Assembly: GCF_014489115.1 (NCBI RefSeq)
Contig: NZ_JACTAH010000002.1
Span: 620,001 to 684,000, forward strand
Reading direction: 5' to 3'
Length of the DNA stretch: 64,000 nt
Source of the DNA: Thauera sedimentorum
Lineage (GTDB): Bacteria; Pseudomonadota; Gammaproteobacteria; Burkholderiales; Rhodocyclaceae
The stretch's first letter is position 1. The number at the start of each line of letters is the position of its first letter. Below the pieces are notes generated by a model. The model was given only the letters and a program-made list of their open reading frames with translations, made no database searches and had not been told where the DNA came from. Positions 36,151-45,321 of this stretch are shown piece after piece. The position numbers and the translations under genes were made by a program.

Positions 36151-36534
36151 ATGGTCCCCCGCAAGATCCTGCTGACCCTGGCCGCCCTAGCCTTCTCCGC
36201 CGGCCTTCACGCCCAGCCCGGCGGTGCGCTGCCGCCGATGGACGACAACGCGCCTATCTTCGGTTCGCAGATGATGACCGAGCAGGAGCGCATCGAACAC
36301 CGCGACCGCATGCGTGCCGCGCGCAGCCTGGAAGAGCGCGAGGCGGTGCGCGCCGAGCACCACGAACGCATGGTCGAGCGCGCCCGCGAACGCGGCATCA
36401 CCCTGCCGGACGAACCGCCGCCCCGCGGCAGCGGCTACGGCGCCTCGCGCGGCATGGGGCCGGGCGGCGGTGTCGGGCCCGGCGGCGGACGCGGCATGGG
36501 TGCCGACGGCATGCCCCCGGGACGCAACCGCTGA
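36151..36534 (+). CDS. Secreted, Gly-rich small protein, hypothetical
   Basis: 127 aa from the ATG at 36151, which has GAGGAGAATC upstream. A signal peptide (MVPRKILLTLAALAFSAGLHA) is followed by a charged helical segment with EQERIEHRDRMRAARSLEER, then a Gly/Met-rich low-complexity tail (GMGPGGGVGPGGGRGMG). The helix pattern loosely recalls periplasmic CpxP/Spy-like or metal-stress proteins, but I see no diagnostic motif. It is divergent from the amidohydrolase gene and converges on the OCD-family gene. Confidence 0.72.
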   Translation: MVPRKILLTLAALAFSAGLHAQPGGALPPMDDNAPIFGSQMMTEQERIEHRDRMRAARSLEEREAVRAEHHERMVERARERGITLPDEPPPRGSGYGASRGMGPGGGVGPGGGRGMGADGMPPGRNR

Positions 36535-36557
36535 ACACGGACGATGCTGGCGGCGGC

Positions 36558-37472
36558 TCAACCCGTCGCACGCACCGCCAGACGCGCCGCGGCCAGATCC
36601 CAGCCGGCCCAGCCGCAGCTCTTGAACAGCACCGGACCCGCGGGCCGCGGGCAGTTCCCGCGCACCACGTCGGCCAGCGCCGGCAGGGCGGCGACATCCA
36701 TGCCGGCCTGCAGCAGATCACCGGCCTCGTGCTCCGCGTCGCGGGTGTCGACCACCACCCTGCCGCGCCGTGCAATGTCGTGGCACATGGCCGCGCCCAG
36801 TTCCACCATGCGCGGGGTGAAGGCACCGACCGCGGCGATGAAGGCATCTTCGCGCGGCGGCGCATCCAGCACCGCGGCGCTGGCGGGCGTGGCGGTCACC
36901 ACCAGCGGGCAATGCGCCAGGGCAGCCTGGGCGTCATCGACCACCCGGGCATCCAGTCCTAGACCGCGCGCGTGGTCTGCCAGCGCTTCCGCGCTCGCCG
37001 CGCTGCGCGAGTTGATCCACACCTCCCGCACGCCGAGTCCGGCGGCGAAGGCTTCCAGATGAGACAGGCCCTGCACCCCGGCGCCGACGATCAGCAAGGG
37101 TCCGTCGCGCCTGGGCGCCAGCCGCTGCGCCGCCAGCAGCGACACCGCCGCGGTGCGGCGCGCAGTGACCGTGGGACCGTCGAGCACCAGCTGCCGGGTG
37201 CCGGTGGCGATGTCGAACACCACCACGTCGCCCTGTATGGTCGGCCTGCGGCTGCCTGCGTTGGCCGGCGTGAAGGTGATCAGCTTGGTGATCGCCACCG
37301 CGCCGTCGTTGGCCGGCATGACGAACAGACTGGCGCCGCCCGGGAGCGGATGCTCCAGGCGTGCCGGCACGACGACCTGCGGGTCCGCCAGCAGGGCGGA
37401 GAGCTCCTCGGCGAGCGCGGGATAAGGCAGGCGGCTGGTGGTTTCGGCGGCGGTGAGCGGTATCGTGGTCAT
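36558..37472 (-). CDS. Ornithine cyclodeaminase/mu-crystallin family dehydrogenase
   Basis: 304 aa. The family Rossmann motif is LLIVGAGVQGLSHLEAF, preceded by DGPTVTARRTAAVSLLAAQRL and followed by VGAFTPRMVELGAAM. Members include delta1-pyrroline-2-carboxylate reductase, ornithine cyclodeaminase and alanine dehydrogenase; the substrate cannot be fixed, though a ketimine reductase is likely. It is 47 nt downstream of an AEC transporter gene, so the two may be co-transcribed and functionally linked (efflux or uptake of the product). Confidence 0.85.
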   Translation of the reverse strand: MTTIPLTAAETTSRLPYPALAEELSALLADPQVVVPARLEHPLPGGASLFVMPANDGAVAITKLITFTPANAGSRRPTIQGDVVVFDIATGTRQLVLDGPTVTARRTAAVSLLAAQRLAPRRDGPLLIVGAGVQGLSHLEAFAAGLGVREVWINSRSAASAEALADHARGLGLDARVVDDAQAALAHCPLVVTATPASAAVLDAPPREDAFIAAVGAFTPRMVELGAAMCHDIARRGRVVVDTRDAEHEAGDLLQAGMDVAALPALADVVRGNCPRPAGPVLFKSCGWAGWDLAAARLAVRATG

Positions 37473-37519
37473 GGCAGGGCGGGCTGGCGTGAAACGGCCA
37501 TCTTACCGCCCGGGCCGGC

Positions 37520-38473
37520 TCACATCAGTTCGAGCGCGCGCAACACGGTGATGCCGGCGCTGGTGGTCAGCAAGGAACCCAGCGTGGTCAGCGCGATGAT
37601 GTTGGCCGCCAGCGGCGCGTTGCCGCCCATGGCGCGCACCATCACGTAGCTGGCCGCCGCGGTCGGCGCCGAGGACATCAGCAGCAGCACGCCCAGCTCG
37701 ATGCCGCGGAAACCGATCGCCACGCCGCCGGCCACGAACAGCAGCGGAATCGCCACCAGCTTGGCGATGGCGGCGAACAGCGTGCTCGACAACTCGTCGC
37801 GCAGGCTGCGGAAATTGAGCGATGCGCCGGTACACAGCAACGCCAGCGGCAGGGTCAGGTCGGCGAAGTACTGCCCGGACTTGAGGGCGATCTGCGGCAG
37901 CTGCAGCCCGCTGGCCGACACCGCCAGGCCGGCGAGGATGCCGATGATCAGCGGATTGGTGGCGATGCCGCGGGCCATGCGCGCGATACCGCCGCCGCCG
38001 CGGTGCAGCGAGCGCTGCAGGGTGATCACCGACAGCACGTTGAACAGGATGGTGACCAGGCCGAGGTAGAGCGAGGCGGCCACCAGCCCAGCCTCGCCGT
38101 AGGCATTCACGCAGTAGGCCAGGCCGATGATGCCCATGTTGGAGCGGAACGCCCCCTGCACCACCACGCCGCGGTCGCGCGCCGGTTCGATGAAGCGCGC
38201 CACTAGCCATTCCAGCAGCAGGAAGGCGGCGAAGGTGGCGGCCATCCCGTAGCCAACCAGCGCGAAGTTGGCGGTCTCCTCGATGCGGGTCTGGCTGATG
38301 CTGATGAACAGCAGCGCCGGCAGCGCGATGTTGAACACCAGGCGCGAGCCGGCATCGACGAAGGCGTCGGTGAGCATGCCGGTGCGCAGCAGCAGCACAC
38401 CGAAGCCGAGGATGACGAAGATCGGCCCGGTGACCGAGAGCGAGAAGGCGAGGATCTGCAGGAAATCGGTCAT
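37520..38473 (-). CDS. AEC-family (auxin efflux carrier-like) transporter
   Basis: 317 aa with about ten hydrophobic spans in two halves. AEC features include an N-terminal PIFVILGFGVLLLRTGML, GAFRSNMGIIGLAYCV and the C-terminal half with LTLPLALLCTGASL and TAAASYVMVRAMGGN. Bacterial members export or import organic anions such as malonate or malate. Substrate unknown. It is flanked by the OCD-family gene downstream and a DUF2798 gene 19 nt upstream. Confidence 0.88.
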   Translation of the reverse strand: MTDFLQILAFSLSVTGPIFVILGFGVLLLRTGMLTDAFVDAGSRLVFNIALPALLFISISQTRIEETANFALVGYGMAATFAAFLLLEWLVARFIEPARDRGVVVQGAFRSNMGIIGLAYCVNAYGEAGLVAASLYLGLVTILFNVLSVITLQRSLHRGGGGIARMARGIATNPLIIGILAGLAVSASGLQLPQIALKSGQYFADLTLPLALLCTGASLNFRSLRDELSSTLFAAIAKLVAIPLLFVAGGVAIGFRGIELGVLLLMSSAPTAAASYVMVRAMGGNAPLAANIIALTTLGSLLTTSAGITVLRALELM

Positions 38474-38492
38474 CCGTCCACCTGCCGGGCGC

Positions 38493-38720
38493 TCAGCGCG
38501 CCAGCGCGGCCAGGATGCGCTGGGTCAGGCGCACCGCGATCGGAATGGCGATGAAGGCCGCCGCCACCGCCAGTGGCCAGGCGATGACGAAGGCCCGCGC
38601 CCACAGGGTCAGGAAATCCGGCCGCAGGCCGAGGTTGATGAGGGTGATCACCGCCGTCATGAGGAAGGACATGATGGTCGCCATGATCACCGGCTGGATG
38701 TGCTGGGGCTTGAGTTTCAT
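38493..38720 (-). CDS. DUF2798 membrane protein
   Basis: 75 aa from the ATG at 38720 (GGACGAGAAC just upstream); the larger frame to 38927 is not credible. Two hydrophobic helices fit the DUF2798 family: HIQPVIMATIMSFLMTAVITL and WARAFVIAWPLAVAAAFIAI. Function unknown. It lies 19 nt upstream of the AEC transporter gene and is divergent from prfC. Confidence 0.8.
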   Translation of the reverse strand: MKLKPQHIQPVIMATIMSFLMTAVITLINLGLRPDFLTLWARAFVIAWPLAVAAAFIAIPIAVRLTQRILAALAR

Positions 38721-38929
38721 GTTCTCGTCCGGACCCGGCCGGTTCATATTCGGAAAGTCGAATATTGTCGCCGATCCGCCCCCGGCGCGCATCCGCAGAA
38801 CTACCGACCGGGCCTCTGCGCGGCGGTCTAATCCACTGATTTCCTGATAAAATCGCCGCTCTTTCACCGCCTGCCCGGCTGGCCGCTGCCGCCGGCCGGC
38901 GGTTTCGCTTTTTCGCCGCCTGCACACCG

Positions 38930-40543
38930 ATGACCGACACCCACACCCCCTACCCGCCCGAGCTGATGCGCGACGTCGCCAAGCGCCGCACCTTCGCCAT
39001 CATCTCCCACCCCGACGCCGGCAAGACCACGCTGACCGAAAAGCTGCTGCTGTTCGGCGGCGCCATCCAGCTCGCCGGCACGGTCAAGGCGCGCAAGAGC
39101 GCACGCCACGCCACCTCGGACTGGATGGAAGTGGAAAAGCAGCGCGGCATCTCGGTGACCAGCTCGGTGATGCAGTTCGACTACCAGGGCCACACCATCA
39201 ACCTGCTCGACACCCCGGGCCACGAGGACTTCTCGGAAGACACCTACCGCGTGCTCACCGCGGTGGATGCCGCGGTGATGGTGATCGACGCCGCCAAGGG
39301 CGTGGAAGCGCAGACCATCAAGCTGCTGGACGTGTGCCGCCTGCGCGACACGCCCATCATCACCTTCGTGAACAAGCTCGACCGCGAGGTGCGCGAGCCC
39401 TTCGACCTGCTCGCCGAGATCGAGGACGTGCTGAAGATCCAGTGCGCGCCGGTGACCTGGCCGCTGGGCATGGGCAAGGCCTTCCGCGGCGTGTATCACC
39501 TGCAGGAAGACCGCGTGCTGCGCTTCACAGCCGGCGAAGAGAAGCGCAGCGAGGCGGAGGTGATCAAGGGCATCGCCAACGCCCAGCTCGACGCCCTGTT
39601 CCCGATGGAGATCGGCCAGCTGCGCGAGGACGTGGAGCTGATCCAGGGCGCCTCCAACCCCTTCATGCTCGGCGAGTTCCTCGCCGGCAAGCAGACCCCG
39701 GTGTTCTTCGGCTCGGGTATCAACAACTTCGGCGTGCAGGAAATCCTGCAGGCACTGATCGACTGGGCGCCGCCACCGCAGGCCCGCGATGCCGGCAGCC
39801 GCATGGTGCAGCCGGCCGAAGAGAAGTTCTCCGGCTTCGTGTTCAAGATCCAGGCCAACATGGACCCGAAGCACCGCGACCGCATCGCCTTCTTCCGCAT
39901 CTGCTCCGGGCGCTACAGCTCGGGCATGAAGGTCAGGCATGTGCGCGCCGGGCGCGAGATGAAGCTCGCCAACGCGCTCACCTTCATGGCCAACGAACGG
40001 GTGTTGAAGGACGACGGCGTGGCCGGCGACATCATCGGCATCCACAACCACGGCCAGCTGCAGATCGGCGACACCCTGACCGAAGGGGAGGCGCTCGGTT
40101 TCAAGGGCATCCCCTATTTCTCGCCGGAACTGTTCCGCGCCGCGCGCCTGCGCGACCCGCTCAAGTCCAAGCAGCTGCAGAAAGGCCTGCAGGAACTCGG
40201 CGAGGAAGGCGCGATCCAGGTCTTTGAGCTGGAAGGCGGCAACATGCTGCTGGGCGCGGTCGGCGTGCTGCAGTTCGAGGTGGTCGCCCAGCGCCTGAAG
40301 GACGAGTACAAGGTCGACGCGATCTTCGAATCCGCCGACATCCACACCGCGCGCTGGCTGACCTTCCCGGACGAGCTCACCCGGCGCAACTTCGAGCGCG
40401 AGCAGGCGCATCGCATGGGCAAGGACGTCGACGGCAACCCGGTGTATCTGGCCAGCAGCCGCTACAACCTGGAGGTGACCATGGAGAAATGGCCCAAGGT
40501 GGGCTTCCACGCCACCCGCGAGCACGGCCAGGTGCTGGCCTGA
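38930..40543 (+). CDS. prfC: Peptide chain release factor 3
   Basis: 537 aa, normal length. It is the GTPase that recycles RF1/RF2 after termination. G-domain motifs: [17 protein letters not shown] (G1), [11 protein letters not shown] (G2 region), [14 protein letters not shown] (G3) and NKLDRE (G4), followed by domain II ([13 protein letters not shown]) and the C-terminal RF3-specific region. The ATG at 38930 gives the standard N-terminus. No strong ribosome binding site is apparent. Confidence 0.95.
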   Translation: MTDTHTPYPPELMRDVAKRRTFAIISHPDAGKTTLTEKLLLFGGAIQLAGTVKARKSARHATSDWMEVEKQRGISVTSSVMQFDYQGHTINLLDTPGHEDFSEDTYRVLTAVDAAVMVIDAAKGVEAQTIKLLDVCRLRDTPIITFVNKLDREVREPFDLLAEIEDVLKIQCAPVTWPLGMGKAFRGVYHLQEDRVLRFTAGEEKRSEAEVIKGIANAQLDALFPMEIGQLREDVELIQGASNPFMLGEFLAGKQTPVFFGSGINNFGVQEILQALIDWAPPPQARDAGSRMVQPAEEKFSGFVFKIQANMDPKHRDRIAFFRICSGRYSSGMKVRHVRAGREMKLANALTFMANERVLKDDGVAGDIIGIHNHGQLQIGDTLTEGEALGFKGIPYFSPELFRAARLRDPLKSKQLQKGLQELGEEGAIQVFELEGGNMLLGAVGVLQFEVVAQRLKDEYKVDAIFESADIHTARWLTFPDELTRRNFEREQAHRMGKDVDGNPVYLASSRYNLEVTMEKWPKVGFHATREHGQVLA

Positions 40544-40566
40544 TGCCGCGCTGACGGGCACGGGCG

Positions 40567-41088
40567 ATGCGCGAACCGCTGGACAGCACCCGCGGCCTCG
40601 GCCGGGTGATGACCTGGCTGGGCGCGCTCGCCCTGCTCGGCGTCCTGTGGATGTTCTTCAGCGACCGGCTGGAGCAGCGCTACAACCCCAACCGCGACCT
40701 GATGGTGATGCCGGGCGCGGCCAGCGAACTGGTGCTGCAGCGCAACCGCGCCGGCCACTACGTGGCGCCGGGCACCATCAACGGCCGGCCGGTGGTCTTC
40801 CTGCTCGACACCGGCGCCACCCAGGTCTCGGTGCCGGCCCACCTGGGCGAGGAGCTCGGCCTGGTGCCGGGGGCGCCGGGCCAGGTGATCACCGCCAACG
40901 GCACGGTCACGGTGCGCAGCACGGTGATCGGCGAACTCGGCCTCGGCCCCTTCCTGGCCACCAATGTGCGCGGCCACCTCAACCCCGGCATGGGCGACGA
41001 GCAGGTCCTGCTGGGCATGAGCGTGCTCAAGCACCTGGAATTCACCCAGCGCGGCGACACCCTGATCCTGCGCGCACCAGGCCAGTGA
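40567..41088 (+). CDS. Retropepsin-like aspartic protease, membrane-anchored (TIGR02281 type)
   Basis: 173 aa. A single N-terminal membrane helix (MTWLGALALLGVLWMFF) is followed by a periplasmic clan AA domain: the catalytic motif is FLLDTGATQVSVP, with TANGTVTVRSTVIG and LLGMSVLKHLEF typical of the family. Monomers of this fold work as dimers. Substrate unknown. It follows prfC by 23 nt on the same strand. A REPIN-like element lies just after the stop. Confidence 0.85.
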   Translation: MREPLDSTRGLGRVMTWLGALALLGVLWMFFSDRLEQRYNPNRDLMVMPGAASELVLQRNRAGHYVAPGTINGRPVVFLLDTGATQVSVPAHLGEELGLVPGAPGQVITANGTVTVRSTVIGELGLGPFLATNVRGHLNPGMGDEQVLLGMSVLKHLEFTQRGDTLILRAPGQ

Positions 41089-41095
41089 TTACCCC

Positions 41096-41170
41096 GTAGG
41101 AGCGGCCTTGGCCGCGATCGGACCGTTCCGCGGACAATAAACGCCGCATCGCGGCCAAGGCCGCTCCTAC
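41096..41170. repeat. REPIN-like paired REP element, copy 4
   Basis: 23-nt arms at 41096-41118 and 41148-41170 are perfect inverse complements, identical to copies 1 and 3. It starts 8 nt after the protease stop and lies between convergent genes. Confidence 0.9.
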
Positions 41171-41222
41171 GGACGTGCTCGGCGGGGTCCCGCGGAACGG
41201 CGATTCGTGCCGCGCGAGCCGC

Positions 41223-42086
41223 TCAGGCGCGGCCGCCCAGCTTGCCGACCAGCCCGCGCAGGGTTTCCTGCAGGTCGGCGGGCATCACCACGATGCGCGA
41301 ACTGCTGGAATCGCCGAGCTTCTCCAATGCGGCAATGTACTTCTCGCCCAGCAGGTAGAGCATGGGCGTGGTCTGCTCGCCGATGCCCGCGGTCACCCGG
41401 CGGATGGACTCGGCCGAGGCTTCGGCCAGCATCACCTGCGCGTTGGCGTCGCGCTTGGCCGCTTCCAGGCGCGCTTCCGCCTCCAGGATGGCGGCCTGCT
41501 TCTCGCCTTCGGCCTTGGTCACCGCGGCCTTGCGCTCGCGCTCGGCGGCGGCCTGCAGCTCCATCGCCTTCTGCATCGACTGCGAGGGCTTGATGTCCTG
41601 GATCTCCACCGATTTCACGGTGAGGCCCCAGTCCACCGCCTCGTCGGCAATGCTCTCGCGCAGCCGGGCCTTGATCTTGTCGCGCGAGGACAGCGCTTCA
41701 TCCAGCTCCATCTCGCCGACGATGGAGCGCAGCGTGGTCATGATCAGGTTGCGGATGGCCTCGGAGAAGTCGGTGACCCCATACACCGCCTTGACCGGGT
41801 CGGTGACCTTCACGAAGGCGATTGCGTTGGTGAGGATCACCGCGTTGTCGCGGGTGATGACCTCCTGCTCCTGCACGTCGAGGATGATGTCCTTGGTGAC
41901 CAGCTTGTAGGCCACGTTGTCCAGGTAGGGGATGAGGATGTTCAGCCCCGGGCGCAGGGTGACGTGGTACTTGCCCAGGCGCTCGACGATCCACTCCTCG
42001 CCCTGCGCCACCAGGCGCACGCCCTTGGCAATCGTCACCAGCACGAAGACCAGGACGGCGACCGCAATGATCAGACCTTCCGACAT
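41223..42086 (-). CDS. qmcA: SPFH/band-7 membrane protein QmcA
   Basis: 287 aa from the ATG at 42086, preceded by AGGGGAG; a GTG two codons earlier is the alternative. One N-terminal helix (LIIAVAVLVFVLVTIAK) anchors a stomatin-like SPFH domain (RLVAQGEEWIVERLGKYHVTLRPGLN) and an Ala/Glu-rich coiled coil (about 175-240). Members form large membrane scaffolds. The gene is paired with nfeD (19-25 nt), the usual partner, and both are on the - strand. Confidence 0.93.
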   Translation of the reverse strand: MSEGLIIAVAVLVFVLVTIAKGVRLVAQGEEWIVERLGKYHVTLRPGLNILIPYLDNVAYKLVTKDIILDVQEQEVITRDNAVILTNAIAFVKVTDPVKAVYGVTDFSEAIRNLIMTTLRSIVGEMELDEALSSRDKIKARLRESIADEAVDWGLTVKSVEIQDIKPSQSMQKAMELQAAAERERKAAVTKAEGEKQAAILEAEARLEAAKRDANAQVMLAEASAESIRRVTAGIGEQTTPMLYLLGEKYIAALEKLGDSSSSRIVVMPADLQETLRGLVGKLGGRA

Positions 42087-42111
42087 GAACACTCCCCTGA
42101 AAACCGACCGT

Positions 42112-42567
42112 TCAGGCCTTCGTCACCTTGACGAAGCTGCCTTCCACACTGAGCACCTTCACCCGCTCGCCGGCGGCAATCTCGCCGTCGGCCATGCAGG
42201 CCCATTCCTCCGCGCCCAGGATGGGACGCTGGAAACGCACCCGGCCACGCTGGAAGGGCGCCACCGCTCCCACCAGCAGGCCGACCTCGCCGATCACCTC
42301 GCCGGCCGCGGTACCGACCAGGGTCTTGTGATCCGAGCGCCGGAAGACGCGGAACCACAGCACCGCCATCGCCACCGATGCGACCACCCACAGGCCGATC
42401 TGCGCCGGCAGGCCCAGTCCGGGGCTGACCAGCAAGGCCAGCCCGACCAGCATCGCGCCAAAGCCGAACCAGATGACGAAGAAGGCCGGGATCGCCAGTT
42501 CCAGCAACACCAGCGCCAGGCCGGCGATCTCCCAGTGCCACCATTCGATGATCATTGAATTTTCCAT
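42112..42567 (-). CDS. NfeD-like membrane protein (YbbJ type)
   Basis: 151 aa. Three to four hydrophobic stretches (IAGLALVLLELAIPAFFVIWF, GAMLVGLALLVSPG, GLWVVASVAMAVLWF) are followed by a small OB-fold domain (GEVIGEVGLLVGAV to VLSVEGSFVKVTKA). It lies directly upstream of qmcA; NfeD and SPFH proteins work together at the membrane. It is the first gene of the pair. Confidence 0.9.
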   Translation of the reverse strand: MENSMIIEWWHWEIAGLALVLLELAIPAFFVIWFGFGAMLVGLALLVSPGLGLPAQIGLWVVASVAMAVLWFRVFRRSDHKTLVGTAAGEVIGEVGLLVGAVAPFQRGRVRFQRPILGAEEWACMADGEIAAGERVKVLSVEGSFVKVTKA

Positions 42568-42625
42568 CCCGCGACTCTAGCGCATCCCGACGAACTTGCG
42601 GCATGCGCGCAGGCGCCGGTGGCCA

Positions 42626-43582
42626 TCAGAACGGCGGGTCGCCCGCCAGCGCCGGGGCGGCACCTGCCGCCGCGGACGTTTCCGCCGCCTTCAGCTCGCC
42701 GCCCAGCACCTCGACCACTGCCGGCAGCAGCAGGCGCAGTTCGCCGGTCATCAGCGCAAAGCCGGCATCGAACAGCGCCTGGGCATCGGTTTCCTTGTCG
42801 TCGAGCTGCTCGCGCACCACGTCGAGGAAGTTCAGCCGCTTGATCTCGGTCTTTTCGGTGAGCACGAAGCTCACCCGGTCGTCGAAGGTCAGCGCCAGGC
42901 GGGTGGGCAGCTTGCCGGCCGCCAGGTGGGCGCGCACGTCCTCGCCGTCCAGCGCGTGGCGCACGTAGCGCACCGCGGCCTTCTCGTCGGCCACCGAGCG
43001 CAGTTCGGCGTCCTGGTCGATGGTGAAGTTGCCCGGCGCCTCACCACCGGCCAGCCAGTCGGCCATCGCCGCCACCGGGCTGCGTTCGGTACGCACCAGC
43101 GACAGGGGCAGGGTGTCCAGGGTCTGGCGCAGCACCTCGAGCAGGTCCTCGGCGCGGGTCTGGCTGGGCGCATCCACCCCCAGCCAGCCGCCCACCGGGT
43201 CTATCCATGCGTACATCTTGCGCCGCCGGGTGAAGGCACGCGGCATCAGCTCCTGCTGCACCGCCTCGCGCAGTTCCTTCATCTGCTTGCGACCGGGCTT
43301 GTAGCCCTGCTGCGCGGCGATCTCCTCGGCACGCTCGTCGGCCACCTGGCGCACCACCGAGGGCGGCAGCAGGCGCTGCTCCACCCCCAGGGCGATCAGC
43401 CACTGGCCGCCGATCGAATGCACCAGCTGGTCGTTGCCGACCGGTGACAGCCAGCCGCGCGATTCCGGGTCCTGGCTGCCGCAGGGCACGAAACGCCGGC
43501 GCGCGAGCTGCTCGTCGAGCGCCTCCAGGCTGATGTTCCACGGCGCCGGCAGGCGATAGATCTGCAGATTCTTGAACCACAT
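42626..43582 (-). CDS. rdgC: Recombination-associated protein RdgC
   Basis: 318 aa from the ATG at 43582; the open frame to 43693 has no family support. RdgC is a ring-shaped dsDNA-binding protein that modulates RecA. It starts MWFKNLQIYRLPAPWNISLE and has FVPCGSQDPESRGWLSP, typical of the family. The last ~25 residues are Ala/Pro-rich and look like a lineage extension. Confidence 0.94.
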   Translation of the reverse strand: MWFKNLQIYRLPAPWNISLEALDEQLARRRFVPCGSQDPESRGWLSPVGNDQLVHSIGGQWLIALGVEQRLLPPSVVRQVADERAEEIAAQQGYKPGRKQMKELREAVQQELMPRAFTRRRKMYAWIDPVGGWLGVDAPSQTRAEDLLEVLRQTLDTLPLSLVRTERSPVAAMADWLAGGEAPGNFTIDQDAELRSVADEKAAVRYVRHALDGEDVRAHLAAGKLPTRLALTFDDRVSFVLTEKTEIKRLNFLDVVREQLDDKETDAQALFDAGFALMTGELRLLLPAVVEVLGGELKAAETSAAAGAAPALAGDPPF

Positions 43583-43613
43583 GTGTTTGCTTCCTGATCC
43601 TGGCAAAGACAAA

Positions 43614-43638
43614 GCCCGCGCGGTGAGCCGCTGCGGGC
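43614..43638 (-). terminator. Probable terminator after the DUF1857 gene
   Basis: A 10-bp stem with one bulge: GCCCGC-GCGG (43614-43623) and CCGC-GCGGGC (43628-43638), loop TGAG. On the - strand it is followed by a T-containing stretch. It separates the upstream gene from rdgC. Confidence 0.4.
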
Positions 43639-43667
43639 GGGAAAAAGGGGAAGGCGGGAGCGTCTGC

Positions 43668-44141
43668 TTACTGCAGGCGTCCGGACTCGGCAATCATGCG
43701 GATGACCCGCAGCGTGTCGAGGTCGGACTCGTGGTAGGCCGAGCGCACGATCTCCGCCACCTGCACGTCCTGTCCTGCCGCTTCCGGCAAGGTGGTGGCG
43801 TACTGGAAGCGCAGGAAGACCTCGCCCGGTTCCGGTTCCTCGATACTGATGGTCAGGCTGCCGCCGGCATGCTCGGCCGTGGGGGCGGACTCGAAGCGCA
43901 TCCACTGCAGTTCCGCGTAGCTGACGCGGTCCTCGACCACGGCGCCGCCGAAGTGCAGCTCGCGCACCAGCGCATCCTCATGCCGTTCGCGGATCACGCA
44001 GCGCTCCAGCCCGGGGAGGAAGGCGCGCGGGTCTTCGGCACGGCACAGCAGGCCGAACCAGACCTCCTCGCGGGTCAGATTGCTCTGTGCCGGATCGGCA
44101 AGATCATTGACCTGGACCAGATGCTCGAACTTCACCTGCAC
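43668..44141 (-). CDS. AtaL-like / DUF1857 protein (SRPBCC fold)
   Basis: 157 aa. The sequence (MQVKFEHLVQVNDLADP at the start, ELHFGGAVVEDRVSYAELQ in the middle, EIVRSAYHESDLDTLRVIRM at the end) fits the DUF1857 family of START/SRPBCC-fold lipid- or ligand-binding proteins. Function unknown. It is divergent from rsuA across about 100 bp, and followed by a hairpin before rdgC. Confidence 0.78.
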   Translation of the reverse strand: MQVKFEHLVQVNDLADPAQSNLTREEVWFGLLCRAEDPRAFLPGLERCVIRERHEDALVRELHFGGAVVEDRVSYAELQWMRFESAPTAEHAGGSLTISIEEPEPGEVFLRFQYATTLPEAAGQDVQVAEIVRSAYHESDLDTLRVIRMIAESGRLQ

Positions 44142-44244
44142 GCTCCATTGCTTTCCGGGCGACAGTGTACCGTGCTCGGCGCGCGGTCTGTTGCCCTTCG
44201 TGCCGCGATCGTGGAAGCGCGGGAACAGGGCCTACAATCGCCCC

Positions 44245-44961
44245 ATGAAACTAGAACGCCTTCTCCATTCCCAGGGTTTCGGCTCCCGCAAGGAGTGTCG
44301 CGCCCTGATCCGTGCCGGCCTGCTGAGCATTGCCGGCGAGACGATTGACGACCCGTTCGCCGACGTTTCCCCCGAAAACCTCGTCTTCTCCGTCGATGGC
44401 GACGAATGGCAGTACCGTGAAAAGGCCTACCTGGTCCTGCACAAACCGGCCAACTACGAGTGCTCCCACCAACCGCAGTTCCACCCCAGCGTGTTTTCCT
44501 TGCTGCCAGCACCCCTGGTGACTCGCGGCGTGCAATGTGTCGGCCGCCTGGACCAGGACAGTACCGGGCTGATGCTGCTCTCCGACGACGGCCAGTTCAT
44601 CCATTACTGGAGCTCCGGCAAGAAGCGCGTGCCCAAGGTGTACGAGGTCGCCACCGCCGAGCCGGTTACCGACGCCCAGGTCGAGGCCTTGCTCGCCGGC
44701 GTCCAGTTGCATGACGAACCCGCGCCCATCGTCGCCGCGGCCTGCGAACGCACCGCCGAACGCGCACTGCGCCTGACCGTGACCGAAGGCAAGTACCACC
44801 AGGTCAAGCGCATGGTGGCGGCAGCCGGCAATCATGTGGACCGGCTGCATCGCAGCAGGATAGGCGGATTCGACCTGCCTGCCGAACTCGCGCCCGGGGA
44901 ATGGCGCTGGCTGGACGAAGCCGATCTGGCCCGTCTGGCGGAGTTTGCCGCCCTTTCCTAG
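44245..44961 (+). CDS. rsuA: 16S rRNA pseudouridine-516 synthase RsuA
   Basis: 238 aa from the ATG at 44245; the upstream frame from 44080 is antisense to the DUF1857 gene. It makes pseudouridine 516 in 16S rRNA. An N-terminal S4 domain (KLERLLHSQGFGSRKECRALI) precedes the catalytic domain with the Asp in CVGRLDQDSTGLMLLSDDG and the terminal YHQVKRMVAAAGNHVDRLHR. The match to RsuA rather than RluE/RluF comes from the HRSRIGG segment and length. Confidence 0.9.
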   Translation: MKLERLLHSQGFGSRKECRALIRAGLLSIAGETIDDPFADVSPENLVFSVDGDEWQYREKAYLVLHKPANYECSHQPQFHPSVFSLLPAPLVTRGVQCVGRLDQDSTGLMLLSDDGQFIHYWSSGKKRVPKVYEVATAEPVTDAQVEALLAGVQLHDEPAPIVAAACERTAERALRLTVTEGKYHQVKRMVAAAGNHVDRLHRSRIGGFDLPAELAPGEWRWLDEADLARLAEFAALS

Positions 44962-45321
44962 TGGTTCTCATCGGGTGGGCCGGGTCCGTGCCTGCCCACC
45001 ACTCCGCTTCTTGCTGATGCCTTGCCAGCCGTTCTGCCAGTCGTCGACCGCTCGTGGTTCGAGCTTTTTCCGCGCCGAGCAGGTTGACGGTTTTCTTTCT
45101 GTTTTTAGGTTTTATATAAAAGACAAAGATGTTAACAGTGGGCCGTTTTCTGTGGATAACTCATTGACAACCTTTCCGTACAAGGGATTTCGCCACTTGA
45201 AAAACGCTTGGCAAGCCTGCCGTACGGCTGTGGAGAAAATGTAGACCGAATTCGCTCCCCGCCGTTTTTCCCCTCTTATCCACAAGCCCTCCCCATCGAA
45301 CTCGTCGACTTGTCTACCGTC
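44962..45321. other. 360-bp intergenic region between rsuA and earP, candidate origin-like element
   Basis: No credible gene; the open frame at 44945-45244 has no family features. From about 45082 to 45136 the sequence is mostly A/T (TTTTTAGGTTTTATATAAAA), exceptional here. It is followed by DnaA boxes at 45151-45159 and 45276-45284, plus a one-mismatch box at 45229-45237. This has the layout of a DNA-unwinding element beside DnaA sites. Confidence 0.6.
45151..45284. promoter_or_regulatory. DnaA-box cluster
   Basis: TGTGGATAA (45151-45159) and TTATCCACA (45276-45284) are both perfect DnaA boxes in opposite orientation; TGTGGAGAA (45229-45237) differs at one position. A further perfect box (45375-45383) lies in the earP coding start, but there it encodes the conserved VVDN of EarP and may be coincidental. 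Confidence 0.6.

Noticed and set aside
44945..45244. 99-aa open frame between rsuA and earP
   Set aside because: No homology features or ribosome binding site; overlaps the AT-rich tract and DnaA boxes, and starts inside rsuA.
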